DNA of 10,628 nt from Gemmatimonadota bacterium (GCA_019689775.1 JADGGV010000093.1:1-10628), one strand, 5' to 3'; positions 1 through 7,678 are shown, counted from the first letter of the stretch. Numbers and translations are program-made. The notes: generated from the sequence alone by a model not told the origin.

Positions 1-27
1 GCCCCCCACCGCACCCCGGCGCGCCGA

Positions 28-58
28 GGGGGAGAGCCGCCGGCGGCGACCCTCCCCC
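28..58 (-). terminator. GC-rich inverted repeat downstream of the S41 peptidase gene
   Basis: About 20 bases after the peptidase stop codon, GGGGGA (58-53 on the minus strand) can pair with TCCCCC (33-28). An inner perfect palindrome, GCCGCC/GGCGGC, lies at 36-47. The structure could act as a hairpin terminator or protect the mRNA 3' end. No T-run follows it on the minus strand, so it is not a classical intrinsic terminator, and in such GC-rich DNA a repeat of this size could occur by chance. Confidence 0.3.
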
Positions 59-80
59 TTCCCGGTCCGATGGCGGCGCG

Positions 81-1730
81 TCAGCGCGGCTGCTTCCGCG
101 TCTCCGCCGTCGGCTCCTTCACCGCCGGGTTCGCCGCGGCGTAGCGCTGCGCCTCCACGAAGAGCGCCTGCGGCGTCGCCGCGCGGCGGAGCACCTCGAC
201 CGCCGCCCGTACCTGCGGGTCGTCCGCGTTCAGCCGCTCCCGCACCGCCTCCTCGCCCCACTTCGCCCGGGCGATCTCGACGCCGATCTCCCGCGCGATC
301 TCCGCCGCCGCGCCATCGTAGACCGCGCGGTCCACCTTCACGCCCTTGCGCGCCAGCGCCGCGTAGAACTCGTCAAGCATCTGCGGCGTGACCGTGAAGT
401 TGCGCGGCAGCTCCGGGTGCCGATGCACGTACGCCACCGCGTACGCAAAGCGCGCGTCCGTGTACGCCGAACCGTTCTGCTTCAGCGCCTGAAGGAACGC
501 CTTCTCGGCCGTCGTGAACGTGTCCGGCTCGACGATCAGGTCCGGCGTGATGCCGCCGCCGCCGAGCACCTTGCGCCCGGAGTCCGTGTGGTAGACCGGC
601 TTCGCCGCGCTGTCGGCCGCCGCCGAGTCGATCGGCTCGCCGTCGTCGTCGTGCGCGCCGATGCCGTACGGCTTCTGGATCGACCGCCCCGACGGCGTGT
701 ACCACCGCGCCGTCGTCAGCTTCAGCCAGTTGCCGCCCGAGATCGGGAAGAGCGTCTGCACCGAGCCCTTGCCGTACGACGTCTGCCCGACGACGAGCGC
801 CCGGTCGTGGTCCTGCAGCGCGCCGGCCAGAATCTCCGACGCCGACGCCGTGTACGGGTTGATCAGCACGACGATCGGCATCCCCGGGTACTCGTCGCCG
901 TTCATCGCCGGGTACTTCTGGCTCTGCCCCGGCACCCGGCTCCGCGTCTCCGACACCACCTGCCCCTTGGTCAGGAACATGTCGCCGATCGAGACGCCCT
1001 GGTCCAGCAGGCCGCCCGGGTTGTAGCGCAGGTCCAGCACCAGCCGCTTCATCCCCTGGCTGCGCAGCCGATTGATCGCCTGCCGCAGCTCGTCGGTCGA
1101 GCTCTCGCTGAACACCGTCAGGTTCACGTACCCGATGCCCGGCTCCAGCATGTACGCCGCCGGCACCGAGCGCACGTGGATCTCCTCGCGCACCACGTGG
1201 AACGCGATCGGCTCCTCCATCCCCGGGCGCAGCACCTTCAGGTCGACCGCCGACCCCTTCGGGCCCCGCAGCTTCGCGACCGCCTGGTCCTCGCTCCACC
1301 CCTTCGCCGACTCGCCGTTCACCTCGACGATCGCGTCGCCCGCCTGCATCCCGGCCCGCGCAGCCGGCGTCCCCGGCAGCGGCGCCACCACCGTGATCCA
1401 GCCGTCACGCTTCGCGATCTGGATCCCCAACCCGCCGTACTCGCCCTGCGTCTTGATCCGCAGGTCCTCGTACTCCTTCGGATCCATGAAGACGCTGTGC
1501 GGGTCGCCGAGCTGCTGCAGCATCCCGTCGATCGCGTACCGGTACAGCTTCGACGGGTCCTCCGGCTCGACGAACGAGTCCGACACGCGGTGCAGCACCT
1601 CGTCGAAGAGACGGGCCTGGAAGTAGACGTTCCGCTCCTGGCCCATCCCCTTTTGCAGGAACCACCCGCCCGTGACCAGGGCCATGACCGCCACCGCCAC
1701 CGGCGCGACGATCGATCGCTTGAGTCTCAT
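81..1730 (-). CDS. S41 family C-terminal processing peptidase with PDZ domain
   Basis: Serine endopeptidase of the CtpA/Prc family, 549 residues, expected to cleave C-terminal tails of envelope proteins in the periplasm. Residues about 7-25 form one hydrophobic segment, either a signal peptide or a membrane anchor. A PDZ domain covers about 98-170 (GGLGIQI, then AGMQAGDAIVEVNG). The protease core follows: LDLRYNPGG at 232-240, YTASASEI at 293-300 and TSYGKGSVQ at 317-325. S296 and K321 are the likely catalytic Ser/Lys dyad; their 25-residue spacing equals that of S372/K397 in the D1-processing protease. GGGGITPDLIV (390-400) ends the usual core. A further 150 or so charged, probably helical residues have no domain I recognise. 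The ATG at 1730 was chosen because it opens the hydrophobic segment and has GGAGGA just upstream, with a short 3-base spacer. It starts 56 bases after the tmk stop, so the two are probably cotranscribed. Confidence 0.93.
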   Translation of the reverse strand: MRLKRSIVAPVAVAVMALVTGGWFLQKGMGQERNVYFQARLFDEVLHRVSDSFVEPEDPSKLYRYAIDGMLQQLGDPHSVFMDPKEYEDLRIKTQGEYGGLGIQIAKRDGWITVVAPLPGTPAARAGMQAGDAIVEVNGESAKGWSEDQAVAKLRGPKGSAVDLKVLRPGMEEPIAFHVVREEIHVRSVPAAYMLEPGIGYVNLTVFSESSTDELRQAINRLRSQGMKRLVLDLRYNPGGLLDQGVSIGDMFLTKGQVVSETRSRVPGQSQKYPAMNGDEYPGMPIVVLINPYTASASEILAGALQDHDRALVVGQTSYGKGSVQTLFPISGGNWLKLTTARWYTPSGRSIQKPYGIGAHDDDGEPIDSAAADSAAKPVYHTDSGRKVLGGGGITPDLIVEPDTFTTAEKAFLQALKQNGSAYTDARFAYAVAYVHRHPELPRNFTVTPQMLDEFYAALARKGVKVDRAVYDGAAAEIAREIGVEIARAKWGEEAVRERLNADDPQVRAAVEVLRRAATPQALFVEAQRYAAANPAVKEPTAETRKQPR

Positions 1731-1786
1731 CCGTCCTCCAGTGCCGCGACGAGGCCGCCAACCCGCGGCCGGTACCTGGTGCTGGT

Positions 1787-2479
1787 CTAACCCTCCCCGC
1801 ACGGGAAAGTTTCGGGAAACGCCCGGGTGAGCAGCCGCCGGACCGCCCGCTCGACCTCGTCGACCGGGCCGGTCCCGTCCACGACCACGACGTCCGGTCG
1901 GCTCTGGGCCAGCAATCGGTATGCCTCGACGACTCGCCGATGGAACTCCCGGCCGGCCTGCTCGATCCGATCGTCCACGAGCCCCGCCGCCCGCCGCCGC
2001 GCCTCGCCCACCTCGACCGGAACATCCAGCAGCACCGTCAGATCCGGACGCAGCCCACCGGTCGCAAAGTCGTCCAGCTCCTCCACCCGCTCCGCGCCCA
2101 GCCCTCGGCCGTACCCCTGGTACGCGAGCGACGACAGCGTGTAACGATCCGCGACGACGACGGTGCCCGCCTCCAGCGCCGGCCGGATCTTCTCCTCCAC
2201 CAGGATCGCACGCGCCGCCAACAGCAGGAGCAGCTCCGCCCGCGGCGGCACGTGCCCGCTGTCGAGGAGCACCCGCCGGATCTCCTCGCCCGCCGCCGTG
2301 CCCCCCGGCTCCCGCACGCGCAGCGTCGGGATGCCGAGCGTCGCCAGCCACGCGACCAGCCGCCCGACCTGGGTGGTCTTCCCCGAGCCCTCTGGCCCCT
2401 CCAGTACGATGAAGAGGCCGCGCGCGGCGCGGCCCCGGGACGCAGGGCTATCGGTCGCGGCGGCCACAGGCATGCTCAT
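1787..2479 (-). CDS. tmk: Thymidylate kinase (dTMP kinase)
   Basis: Phosphorylates dTMP to dTDP with ATP in the cytoplasm, the step shared by de novo and salvage dTTP synthesis. Near the N-terminus is FIVLEGPEGSGKTT, the P-loop. It is followed by REPGGT, the dTMP-binding motif, and by DRYTLSSLAYQGYGRGL, the DRY motif with the substrate-binding stretch. LLDVPVEVGEARRR and DDRIEQ lie in the LID and R-rich region. About 230 residues is normal; the first 20 or so residues before the beta-strand are a non-conserved extension. Start codons at 2482 (GTG), 2479 (ATG) and 2473 (ATG) are all in frame and none has a clear Shine-Dalgarno. I prefer 2479, but the start is uncertain by a few codons. Upstream is the repeat-filled gap rather than another gene, so tmk probably begins a two-gene unit with the downstream peptidase, although I found no convincing promoter. 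Confidence 0.93.
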   Translation of the reverse strand: MSMPVAAATDSPASRGRAARGLFIVLEGPEGSGKTTQVGRLVAWLATLGIPTLRVREPGGTAAGEEIRRVLLDSGHVPPRAELLLLLAARAILVEEKIRPALEAGTVVVADRYTLSSLAYQGYGRGLGAERVEELDDFATGGLRPDLTVLLDVPVEVGEARRRAAGLVDDRIEQAGREFHRRVVEAYRLLAQSRPDVVVVDGTGPVDEVERAVRRLLTRAFPETFPCGEG

Positions 2480-2607
2480 CACGGGTCTTGCCGGTTCCAG
2501 GGGCGACGCCGAACGCCCCGGCGACGAAGAATCCAGCGCCGCTCGCCTCCTGCCCGAGCAAGCGACGCGGAGCGGGCGCGGCGCCGCAGCCCCGCGCCCG
2601 CTCCCCA

Positions 2608-2631
2608 GCGCCGCGCAGCGGCGCGGAATCC
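2608..2631 (-). repeat. Single inverted copy of the GGATTCC-hairpin unit
   Basis: On the plus strand GCGCCGC-GCA-GCGGCGC (2608-2624) is a perfect 7-bp stem with a 3-base loop, and GGAATCC (2625-2631) follows directly. Read on the minus strand this is GGATTCC followed by a 7-bp stem with a TGC loop, the same architecture as the units at 2738-2994 but in the opposite orientation. A partial GAATCC also occurs at 2529-2534. Confidence 0.6.
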
Positions 2632-2737
2632 GAATCCGGCTTTTCCCGGAGGGCGGGCCCGGGCGCGGGGGATTCGTCCACGGCCCTTTCCGCGGCCGGG
2701 CTGGCCTTGACGGGCAGCCGATCCCACGGGAACAACC

Positions 2738-2994
2738 GGATTCCGCTCCGCTGGATTCCGCGCCTGCGGCGCTGGATTCCGCTGACGCTGGATTCCGCGG
2801 CGCTCCGCGCCGCTGGATTGCGCGGGCTTCGCCCGCTGGGCGGGGCGGGGGTGCTGGACTCCCCGGGCTTCGCCCCTGGCTTCCGCGGCGCTGCGCGCCG
2901 CTGGGCGCGTGCGGGCGCGGCGGTGGATTCCGCCGCTCGGCGCCTGGACCCCGTGTCGCTCCGCTCCGCGGGAATCCGCGGGCTGCGCCCGCGG
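2738..2994 (+). repeat. Degenerate tandem array of GGATTCC plus mini-hairpin units
   Basis: Heptamers matching or close to GGATTCC start at 2738, 2753, 2774, 2790, 2815, 2856, 2878, 2925 and 2946, usually inside CTGGATTCCGC. One reversed copy, GGAATCC, is at 2971. Most are followed by a short perfect stem with a 3-base loop: GCGCC-TGC-GGCGC (2760-2772), GCGGCGC-TCC-GCGCCGC (2797-2813), GCGGGC-TTC-GCCCGC (2822-2836), GGGC-TTC-GCCC (2865-2875) and GCGGCGC-TGC-GCGCCGC (2885-2901). A further stem is CGCC-GCTC-GGCG (2931-2942), and the last is an 8-bp stem at 2976-2994 with a TGC loop. Spacing varies from 15 to 47 bases, so the units are diverged or have lost parts. The arrangement resembles REP-type palindromic repeats, but I do not recognise a named family. 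Confidence 0.7.
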
Positions 2995-3058
2995 GGCGCG
3001 CGCGGGCGGGCTCGATCCCGCCGCCGCGCGCCTGCGGTGCCGGGGTGCGGCGCCGACG

Positions 3059-3072
3059 GGGCGCGAGCGCCC
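3059..3072 (-). terminator. Small hairpin two bases after the inositol synthase stop
   Basis: GGGCG-CTCG-CGCCC on the minus strand forms a 5-bp stem with a 4-base loop directly after the TAG stop at 3077-3075. No T-run follows. It may mark the operon's 3' end or protect the mRNA, or it may be chance in GC-rich DNA. Confidence 0.25.
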
Positions 3073-3074
3073 GC

Positions 3075-4388
3075 CTACTCGTAGTAATCCAGCCCCAGGT
3101 GCGTGATCTCCTTCTCGCCCTGGAGGTGCCGGAGCGTGTTCTTCAGCTTCATGTGCTGGATGAACAGGTCGTGCTCCGGGTACAGCTCGGGCGCGGTCAT
3201 CGGGCTCTTCCAGTAGAAGGAGAGCCACTCCTGGATGCCGTGCATCCCGGCGCGCTGGGCGAGGTCGAGGAAGAGCGCGAGATCGAGGACGATCGGCGCC
3301 GCCAGGATCGAGTCGCGGCACAGGAAATCGACCTTGATCTGCATCGGGTAGCCGAGCCACCCGAAGATGTCGAGGTTGTCCCACCCCTCCTTGTTGTCCC
3401 CACGCGGCGGGTAATAGTTGATCCGCACCTTGTGGTAGACCTCGCCGTACAGCTCGGGGTAAAGCTCCGGCTGGAGGATGTAGTCGAGCACGCCGAGCTT
3501 CGACTCCTCCTTCGTCTTGAACGAGTCGGGGTCGTCCAGCACGAGCCCGTCGCGGTTCCCCAGGATGTTCGCGCTGAACCAGCCCGACAGCCCGAGCATG
3601 CGCGCCTTTAGCGCCGGCGCCAGCACGGTCTTCATGAACGTCTGGCCGGTCTTGAAGTCCTTCCCCGCGATCGGCACCCGCTTCTCGCGCGCCAGCTCCC
3701 AGATCGCTGGGAAGTCCACCGTCAGCCCGGGGGCGCCGTTCGCGAACGGCACGCCCTCCGAGATCGACGCGTAGGCGTACAGCATGGACGGCGCGATCTG
3801 CGGGTCGTTGCGCTCCATCGCCGCCTCGAACGCGGCCAGCGTCTGGTGCACCTCCGACGGCTGGAGGAAGATCTCCGTCGAGCCGCACCACACGGTCACG
3901 AGCCGGCTACAGCCGTGCTCCTCCTTGAAGCGCCGGATGTCCTCCCGGAGTTGCTCCGCCAGCTCCCGCTTGTTCTTGCCGCGCTTGACGTTCTCGCCGT
4001 CGAGGTTGCGGACGTAGCTCTTGTCGAACACCGCGGGCATCGGCCGGATGCTCTCCAGGAACTCGCGGCTCGGCTCCAGGTCCCGCGCCTCCAGCACGCC
4101 GGCCTTCACGGCCGCCTCGTACGCGTTGTCCGGGATCGGGTCCCACGCCCCGAACACGAGGTCGTCCAGCGCCGCCAGCGGCACGAACTCCTTGATGAGC
4201 GGGTTGCGGTTCTCGGTGCGCTTCCCGAGGCGGATGTGGCCGAGCTGCGTCAGCGACCCGATCGGCTGCGCGCGCCCGCGACGCACCGCCTCCACCCCCG
4301 CCACGAACGTCGTCGCGACGGCGCCGAGCCCCACGAGCAGGACGCCCAGCTTCCCTTCCGCCGGCTTGATGTCGGTCCTACGACTCAT
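3075..4388 (-). CDS. ino1: myo-Inositol-1(3)-phosphate synthase
   Basis: NAD-dependent cyclisation of D-glucose 6-phosphate to 1D-myo-inositol 3-phosphate, the only known route to new inositol. The protein has 437 residues, longer than actinobacterial enzymes (about 365) and shorter than yeast or plant ones (above 500). Visible family landmarks are the N-terminal Rossmann loop VGLGAVATT (19-27), GAWDPIPDNAY (80-90), the active-site stretch PIAGKDFKTGQTFMK (239-253) with K243 and K246, LGNRDG (276-281) followed by lysines at 291, 293 and 297, and YYPPRGDNKEGWDN (325-338). The ATG at 4388 is preceded by GAGG with a 6-base spacer. It overlaps the end of the upstream phosphatidyltransferase gene by 11 bases, which suggests translational coupling and a shared pathway. 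A longer in-frame start would run about 130 bases into that gene and was rejected. The TAG stop is followed by the repeat region. Confidence 0.95.
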   Translation of the reverse strand: MSRRTDIKPAEGKLGVLLVGLGAVATTFVAGVEAVRRGRAQPIGSLTQLGHIRLGKRTENRNPLIKEFVPLAALDDLVFGAWDPIPDNAYEAAVKAGVLEARDLEPSREFLESIRPMPAVFDKSYVRNLDGENVKRGKNKRELAEQLREDIRRFKEEHGCSRLVTVWCGSTEIFLQPSEVHQTLAAFEAAMERNDPQIAPSMLYAYASISEGVPFANGAPGLTVDFPAIWELAREKRVPIAGKDFKTGQTFMKTVLAPALKARMLGLSGWFSANILGNRDGLVLDDPDSFKTKEESKLGVLDYILQPELYPELYGEVYHKVRINYYPPRGDNKEGWDNLDIFGWLGYPMQIKVDFLCRDSILAAPIVLDLALFLDLAQRAGMHGIQEWLSFYWKSPMTAPELYPEHDLFIQHMKLKNTLRHLQGEKEITHLGLDYYE

Positions 4389-5055
4389 TCGATTCCTCGC
4401 TCCTGATCCCGCCGGCGGCGGCCAGCTCCCCATCGAGCGGCACGCCGCGGGCGTGCTGGTAGACCCAGACGATCCGTTGGATGGCCGTGATGGCGCTGAG
4501 GACGGCAAGCAGGATGACCACCAGCTTCAGCACGATCCCACGTCCATCCTCGCCGAAGAGGAGGGCCGAGAGACCGATCAGGACCACGCGCTCGGCGCGC
4601 GGCACCAGGCCGACCCGGCAGTCCAACCCCATGGACTCGGCGCGGGACCGAGTATAGCTGATCATGAGCGAGCCCGCCATTGCGAGCATCGTCCAGTAGA
4701 TCATCCCGACGTCGCCCAGCTCGACCCGGTAGTCGTTGTAGAGGGAGAGGATGCCGAAGAAGACGGCGATCTCGCTGATCCGGTCGAGCGTCGAGTCGTA
4801 GAACGCGCCGAACTTGCTGCCCAGGCCGCTCAGGCGCGCCACGCGGCCGTCCAGGATGTCGAAGAGGCCGCCGAGCAACACGAGGAAGCCGGCGGTCCGC
4901 ACGTGGTGGCCGTGGAACGCCAGCGCGGCGCCGCACGTGACCAGGAACCCGACCGTCGTGAGCGCGTTCGGGTGGACTCGCCTCTCCACGAGCCAGTTCG
5001 TGAGCGGTGTGAGGACTCGGTAGGCTCCGCCGCGCAGCGTCTCGAGCGAGCGCAT
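4378..5055 (-). CDS. CDP-alcohol phosphatidyltransferase, probable phosphatidylinositol-phosphate synthase
   Basis: Integral membrane enzyme of 225 residues that moves a phosphatidyl group from CDP-diacylglycerol to an alcohol. The family signature D(x)2DG(x)2AR(x)8G(x)3D(x)3D is complete: D66, D69, G70, A73, R74, G83, D87 and D91. Several hydrophobic helices fit the six-helix fold (about 32-48, 53-68, 93-105, 118-134, 154-166, 174-195). From memory, the stretch ISYTRSRAESMGL, then ER, then AITAIQR resembles mycobacterial PgsA1, which uses inositol phosphate; glycerol-phosphate or serine enzymes look less alike there. The next gene makes inositol phosphate and overlaps this one, supporting the same substrate. 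The likely product is phosphatidylinositol phosphate. No phosphatase to remove the extra phosphate is present in the window. The substrate is inferred, whereas family membership is firm. The ATG at 5055 has only a weak Shine-Dalgarno and lies 7 bases after the preceding stop. Confidence 0.88.
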   Translation of the reverse strand: MRSLETLRGGAYRVLTPLTNWLVERRVHPNALTTVGFLVTCGAALAFHGHHVRTAGFLVLLGGLFDILDGRVARLSGLGSKFGAFYDSTLDRISEIAVFFGILSLYNDYRVELGDVGMIYWTMLAMAGSLMISYTRSRAESMGLDCRVGLVPRAERVVLIGLSALLFGEDGRGIVLKLVVILLAVLSAITAIQRIVWVYQHARGVPLDGELAAAGGIRSEESNES

Positions 5056-5062
5056 CGAAATC

Positions 5063-5425
5063 TCAGGATGGGAGGATGATCCTCGACTGCGTCGCCGCCT
5101 CCATGCCCTTGCCGATCTCCTCGTTCACCTGCGCCAGGATCTTGTCGAAGTTGCTCTGCGCGGCGACCAGCGACTGGTAGACCGCGCTCCCCTGGAGCTC
5201 AGAGAACGCCTTCTCGTACGCCTCGGCCGTGGCCGGCGCCGGCTCCTGCCCGCGCTCCAGCGCGCGCGCGACCTCGACCTCCAGCTCGGCGAGCCGGTTC
5301 AGCAGCGTCGTCAGGTGCCGGTCCTCACCCACCCGTTGCCGCGCCCGCGAGAGCGCCTGGTACTCCGGCGTCTGCCCCAGATGCCGGCCCAACTCGCGCG
5401 CGCGCTCCATCGTCGTCTCCAACAT
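5063..5425 (-). CDS. YlbF/YmcA family protein (Com_YlbF)
   Basis: A 120-residue, wholly soluble, mostly helical protein. The pattern of an N-terminal helix with LGQTPEYQALSRARQRV, a charged amphipathic middle, and AVYQSLVAAQSNFDKILAQVNEEIGKGM near the end matches the YlbF/YmcA (formerly DUF964) family. In Bacillus subtilis, YlbF and YmcA act with YaaT on RNase Y-dependent mRNA processing and on competence, sporulation and biofilm formation; whether that applies here is unknown. The ATG at 5425 follows the prmC stop by 3 bases. GGAGGGG at 5438-5432, within the end of prmC, gives a 6-base spacer and settles the start. It sits between the methyltransferase and the phospholipid enzyme, so it is probably transcribed with both. 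Family assignment rests on recalled sequence pattern and length. Confidence 0.78.
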   Translation of the reverse strand: MLETTMERARELGRHLGQTPEYQALSRARQRVGEDRHLTTLLNRLAELEVEVARALERGQEPAPATAEAYEKAFSELQGSAVYQSLVAAQSNFDKILAQVNEEIGKGMEAATQSRIILPS

Positions 5426-5428
5426 GGC

Positions 5429-6316
5429 TCACCCCTCCACGGGCCCCCGCGCCACCGCCAGCACGATCCGCTCGCGGCCCGCCAGGTCCCGCATCACACG
5501 GGCGCCCTCGTACGCGCCCGTCTCGTGGATTCGCTCCACCACCCGCGTCGCCTGCTCCGCGCCGACCTCCAGCGCGAGCAGCCCCCCGGGGGCCAGGTGC
5601 GACGGCGCCCCGCGCACCAGCGGCTCGATCGCCTCATACCCGTCGGGGCCGCCGAAGAGCGCCCCCGCCGGCTCCCACTCCACCACCTCGGGCGCCAGCG
5701 TGGCGCGATCGGCCTCCGCGACGTACGGCGGGTTCGACACGATCACGTCGAAGCGCTCGCCGGGCGACACCGCATCCCACAGCGAGCCCGTGCGCAGCTC
5801 GACCGCCTCGTCCAGCCCCAGCGCGGCGGCGTTCTCGCGGGCCAGCTCCAGCGCCGCGGGCGACACGTCCGTCGCCACCACGCGCCGGAACGGCCCCTCC
5901 CGCGCCAGCGACAGCGCGATCGCGCCCGAGCCGGTGCCGATGTCGAGCGCAACCAGGCGCCGCTCCCCCGCCCCGGCGGCGCGGCGCGCCCAGTCCAGCA
6001 CCGCGCCGACCAGCTCCTCGGTCTCCGGGCGCGGGATCAGCACCCGGCGATCGACGCGCAGCTCGAGCTGGCGGAAGTGGGCCGTGCCCACGATGTACTG
6101 GACCGGCTCGCGTCGCAGTCGGCGCCGGACGGCGGCGCGGAACCGCTCGAGCTCGGCCTCGCTCACGGGCCGGTCGTGCTGAAGGTAGAGCTGGAGCCGG
6201 CCGATGCCGAGCACCCAGGCCAGCAGCAGCTCCGCCTCGAGCCGGGCGTTCTCCACGCCGCGCGCCGCGAGCACATCGGCGGCCTTGCGCGCGAGCGGGA
6301 GCGCGGTCTCCGCCAC
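5429..6316 (-). CDS. prmC: Release factor glutamine methyltransferase PrmC
   Basis: SAM-dependent N5-methylation of the glutamine in the GGQ motif of RF1 and RF2, which speeds peptide release. The protein has 295 residues. An N-terminal helical domain that recognises the release factor is followed by PVQYIVGTAHF (71-81) and LIPRPETEELV (93-103). The SAM-binding loop is LDIGTGSGAIALSLA (124-138), and the catalytic motif is SNPPYV (194-199), whose Asn and the following Pro-Pro-Tyr hold the substrate glutamine. The C-terminal half carries LAPGGLLALEVG. It starts at GTG 6316, 3 bases after the prfA stop. TGAGG sits almost on top of the start, so reinitiation after prfA is more likely than an independent ribosome site. 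Its substrate RF1 is encoded immediately upstream, the classical prfA-prmC pairing, which makes the assignment secure. Confidence 0.95.
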   Translation of the reverse strand: MAETALPLARKAADVLAARGVENARLEAELLLAWVLGIGRLQLYLQHDRPVSEAELERFRAAVRRRLRREPVQYIVGTAHFRQLELRVDRRVLIPRPETEELVGAVLDWARRAAGAGERRLVALDIGTGSGAIALSLAREGPFRRVVATDVSPAALELARENAAALGLDEAVELRTGSLWDAVSPGERFDVIVSNPPYVAEADRATLAPEVVEWEPAGALFGGPDGYEAIEPLVRGAPSHLAPGGLLALEVGAEQATRVVERIHETGAYEGARVMRDLAGRERIVLAVARGPVEG

Positions 6317-6319
6317 GCC

Positions 6320-7405
<1,086 letters not shown>

Positions 7406-7414
7406 GGCCACAAA

Positions 7415-7448
7415 ACCGAAAGAGCCGGGACGCCGCCCGGCTCTCGGT
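7415..7448 (-). terminator. Strong intercistronic stem-loop between rpmE and prfA
   Basis: On the minus strand, immediately at the rpmE stop codon, GAGCCGGG (7443-7436) pairs perfectly with CCCGGCTC (7429-7422) around a 6-base loop CGGCGT. The stem can be lengthened by ACCGA (7448-7444) pairing with TCGGT (7419-7415), leaving a 2-base TT bulge. TTTTG follows, so it can work as an intrinsic terminator or attenuator that limits readthrough from rpmE into prfA. Because GGAGGAG lies just before it and the prfA start just after, it may alternatively shape prfA translation. Confidence 0.7.
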
Positions 7449-7678
7449 CACTCCTCCGTCGTCGCCGCGGCGGGTTCGGCCGGGTTGCCCCACTTCTGCC
7501 GGAACCGCTCGACGCGACCCGCGGTGTCGACCAGCTTCTGCCGGCCCGTGAAGAACGGGTGGCAGCTCGAGCAGATGTCCGTGTGGATGTCCTTGCTCGT
7601 GCTGCGGGTCTGCCAGCTGTTGCCGCACGCGCAATGGACCGTCGCGGTCTGGTACACGGGATGGATATCCGGCTTCAT
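7448..7678 (-). CDS. rpmE: 50S ribosomal protein L31, zinc-binding type
   Basis: Small protein of the large ribosomal subunit near the central protuberance, bridging towards the 30S head. The 76 residues include the full metal-binding set C16, C18 (HCACGN) and C36, C39 (ICSSCHPF), at positions almost identical to the Bacillus subtilis and Escherichia coli zinc forms. The family signature HPFFTGRQKLVDTAGRVERF is complete. The ATG at 7678 (MKPDIHP) was chosen because homologues start with MK..IHP and GAGGG at 7691-7687 lies 8 bases upstream. An in-frame ATG at 7693 overlaps that ribosome-binding site and was rejected. The C-terminal tail PAEPAAATTEE is a short extension. The gene has its own promoter and leader, and is followed by a strong stem-loop before prfA. 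Confidence 0.96.
   Translation of the reverse strand: MKPDIHPVYQTATVHCACGNSWQTRSTSKDIHTDICSSCHPFFTGRQKLVDTAGRVERFRQKWGNPAEPAAATTEE

Larger units (their letters stand above)
2483..3074. other. Gene-free, repeat-rich gap between the inositol synthase gene and tmk
   Basis: No reading frame here looks like a gene. The open frames on both strands give low-complexity Arg/Ala/Pro/Gly translations that change with the repeats, which is typical of non-coding GC-rich DNA. The gap contains a GGAATCC-type hairpin unit at 2608-2631, a tandem run of GGATTCC-type units at about 2738-2994, and a small inverted repeat (GGGCG/CGCCC) at 3059-3072 just after the inositol synthase stop. The stretches between are GC-rich without motifs I can name. 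No sigma70 promoter for tmk was evident. Confidence 0.75.

Noticed and set aside
81..2351. A 756-residue reading frame that would extend the S41 peptidase N-terminally through tmk
   Set aside because: The upstream part is out of frame with tmk and is Gly/Ala/Arg-rich filler. The peptidase has a good ATG with GGAGGA at 1730 followed by its hydrophobic leader.
2448..2735. A 95-residue minus-strand frame containing GTGKT, which looks like a P-loop
   Set aside because: It overlaps the tmk start, its sequence is Ala/Gly/Arg filler from the repeat region, and no other nucleotide-binding feature accompanies the motif.
2738..2994. A CRISPR array
   Set aside because: The repeated core is only about 7-11 bases, spacers are too short and uneven and are themselves palindromic, and no cas gene is present.
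2488..3084. Repetitive peptide frames (RWIP..., DSAALRAAGLRGLRP...) on both strands
   Set aside because: The peptide repeats are a by-product of the GGATTCC-hairpin DNA repeats, appear in several frames at once, and have no ribosome-binding site.
4389..4508. A 40-residue N-terminal extension of the inositol synthase
   Set aside because: It would overlap the phosphatidyltransferase gene by 131 bases and is low-complexity Ser/Pro. The ATG at 4388 has GAGG 6 bases upstream.
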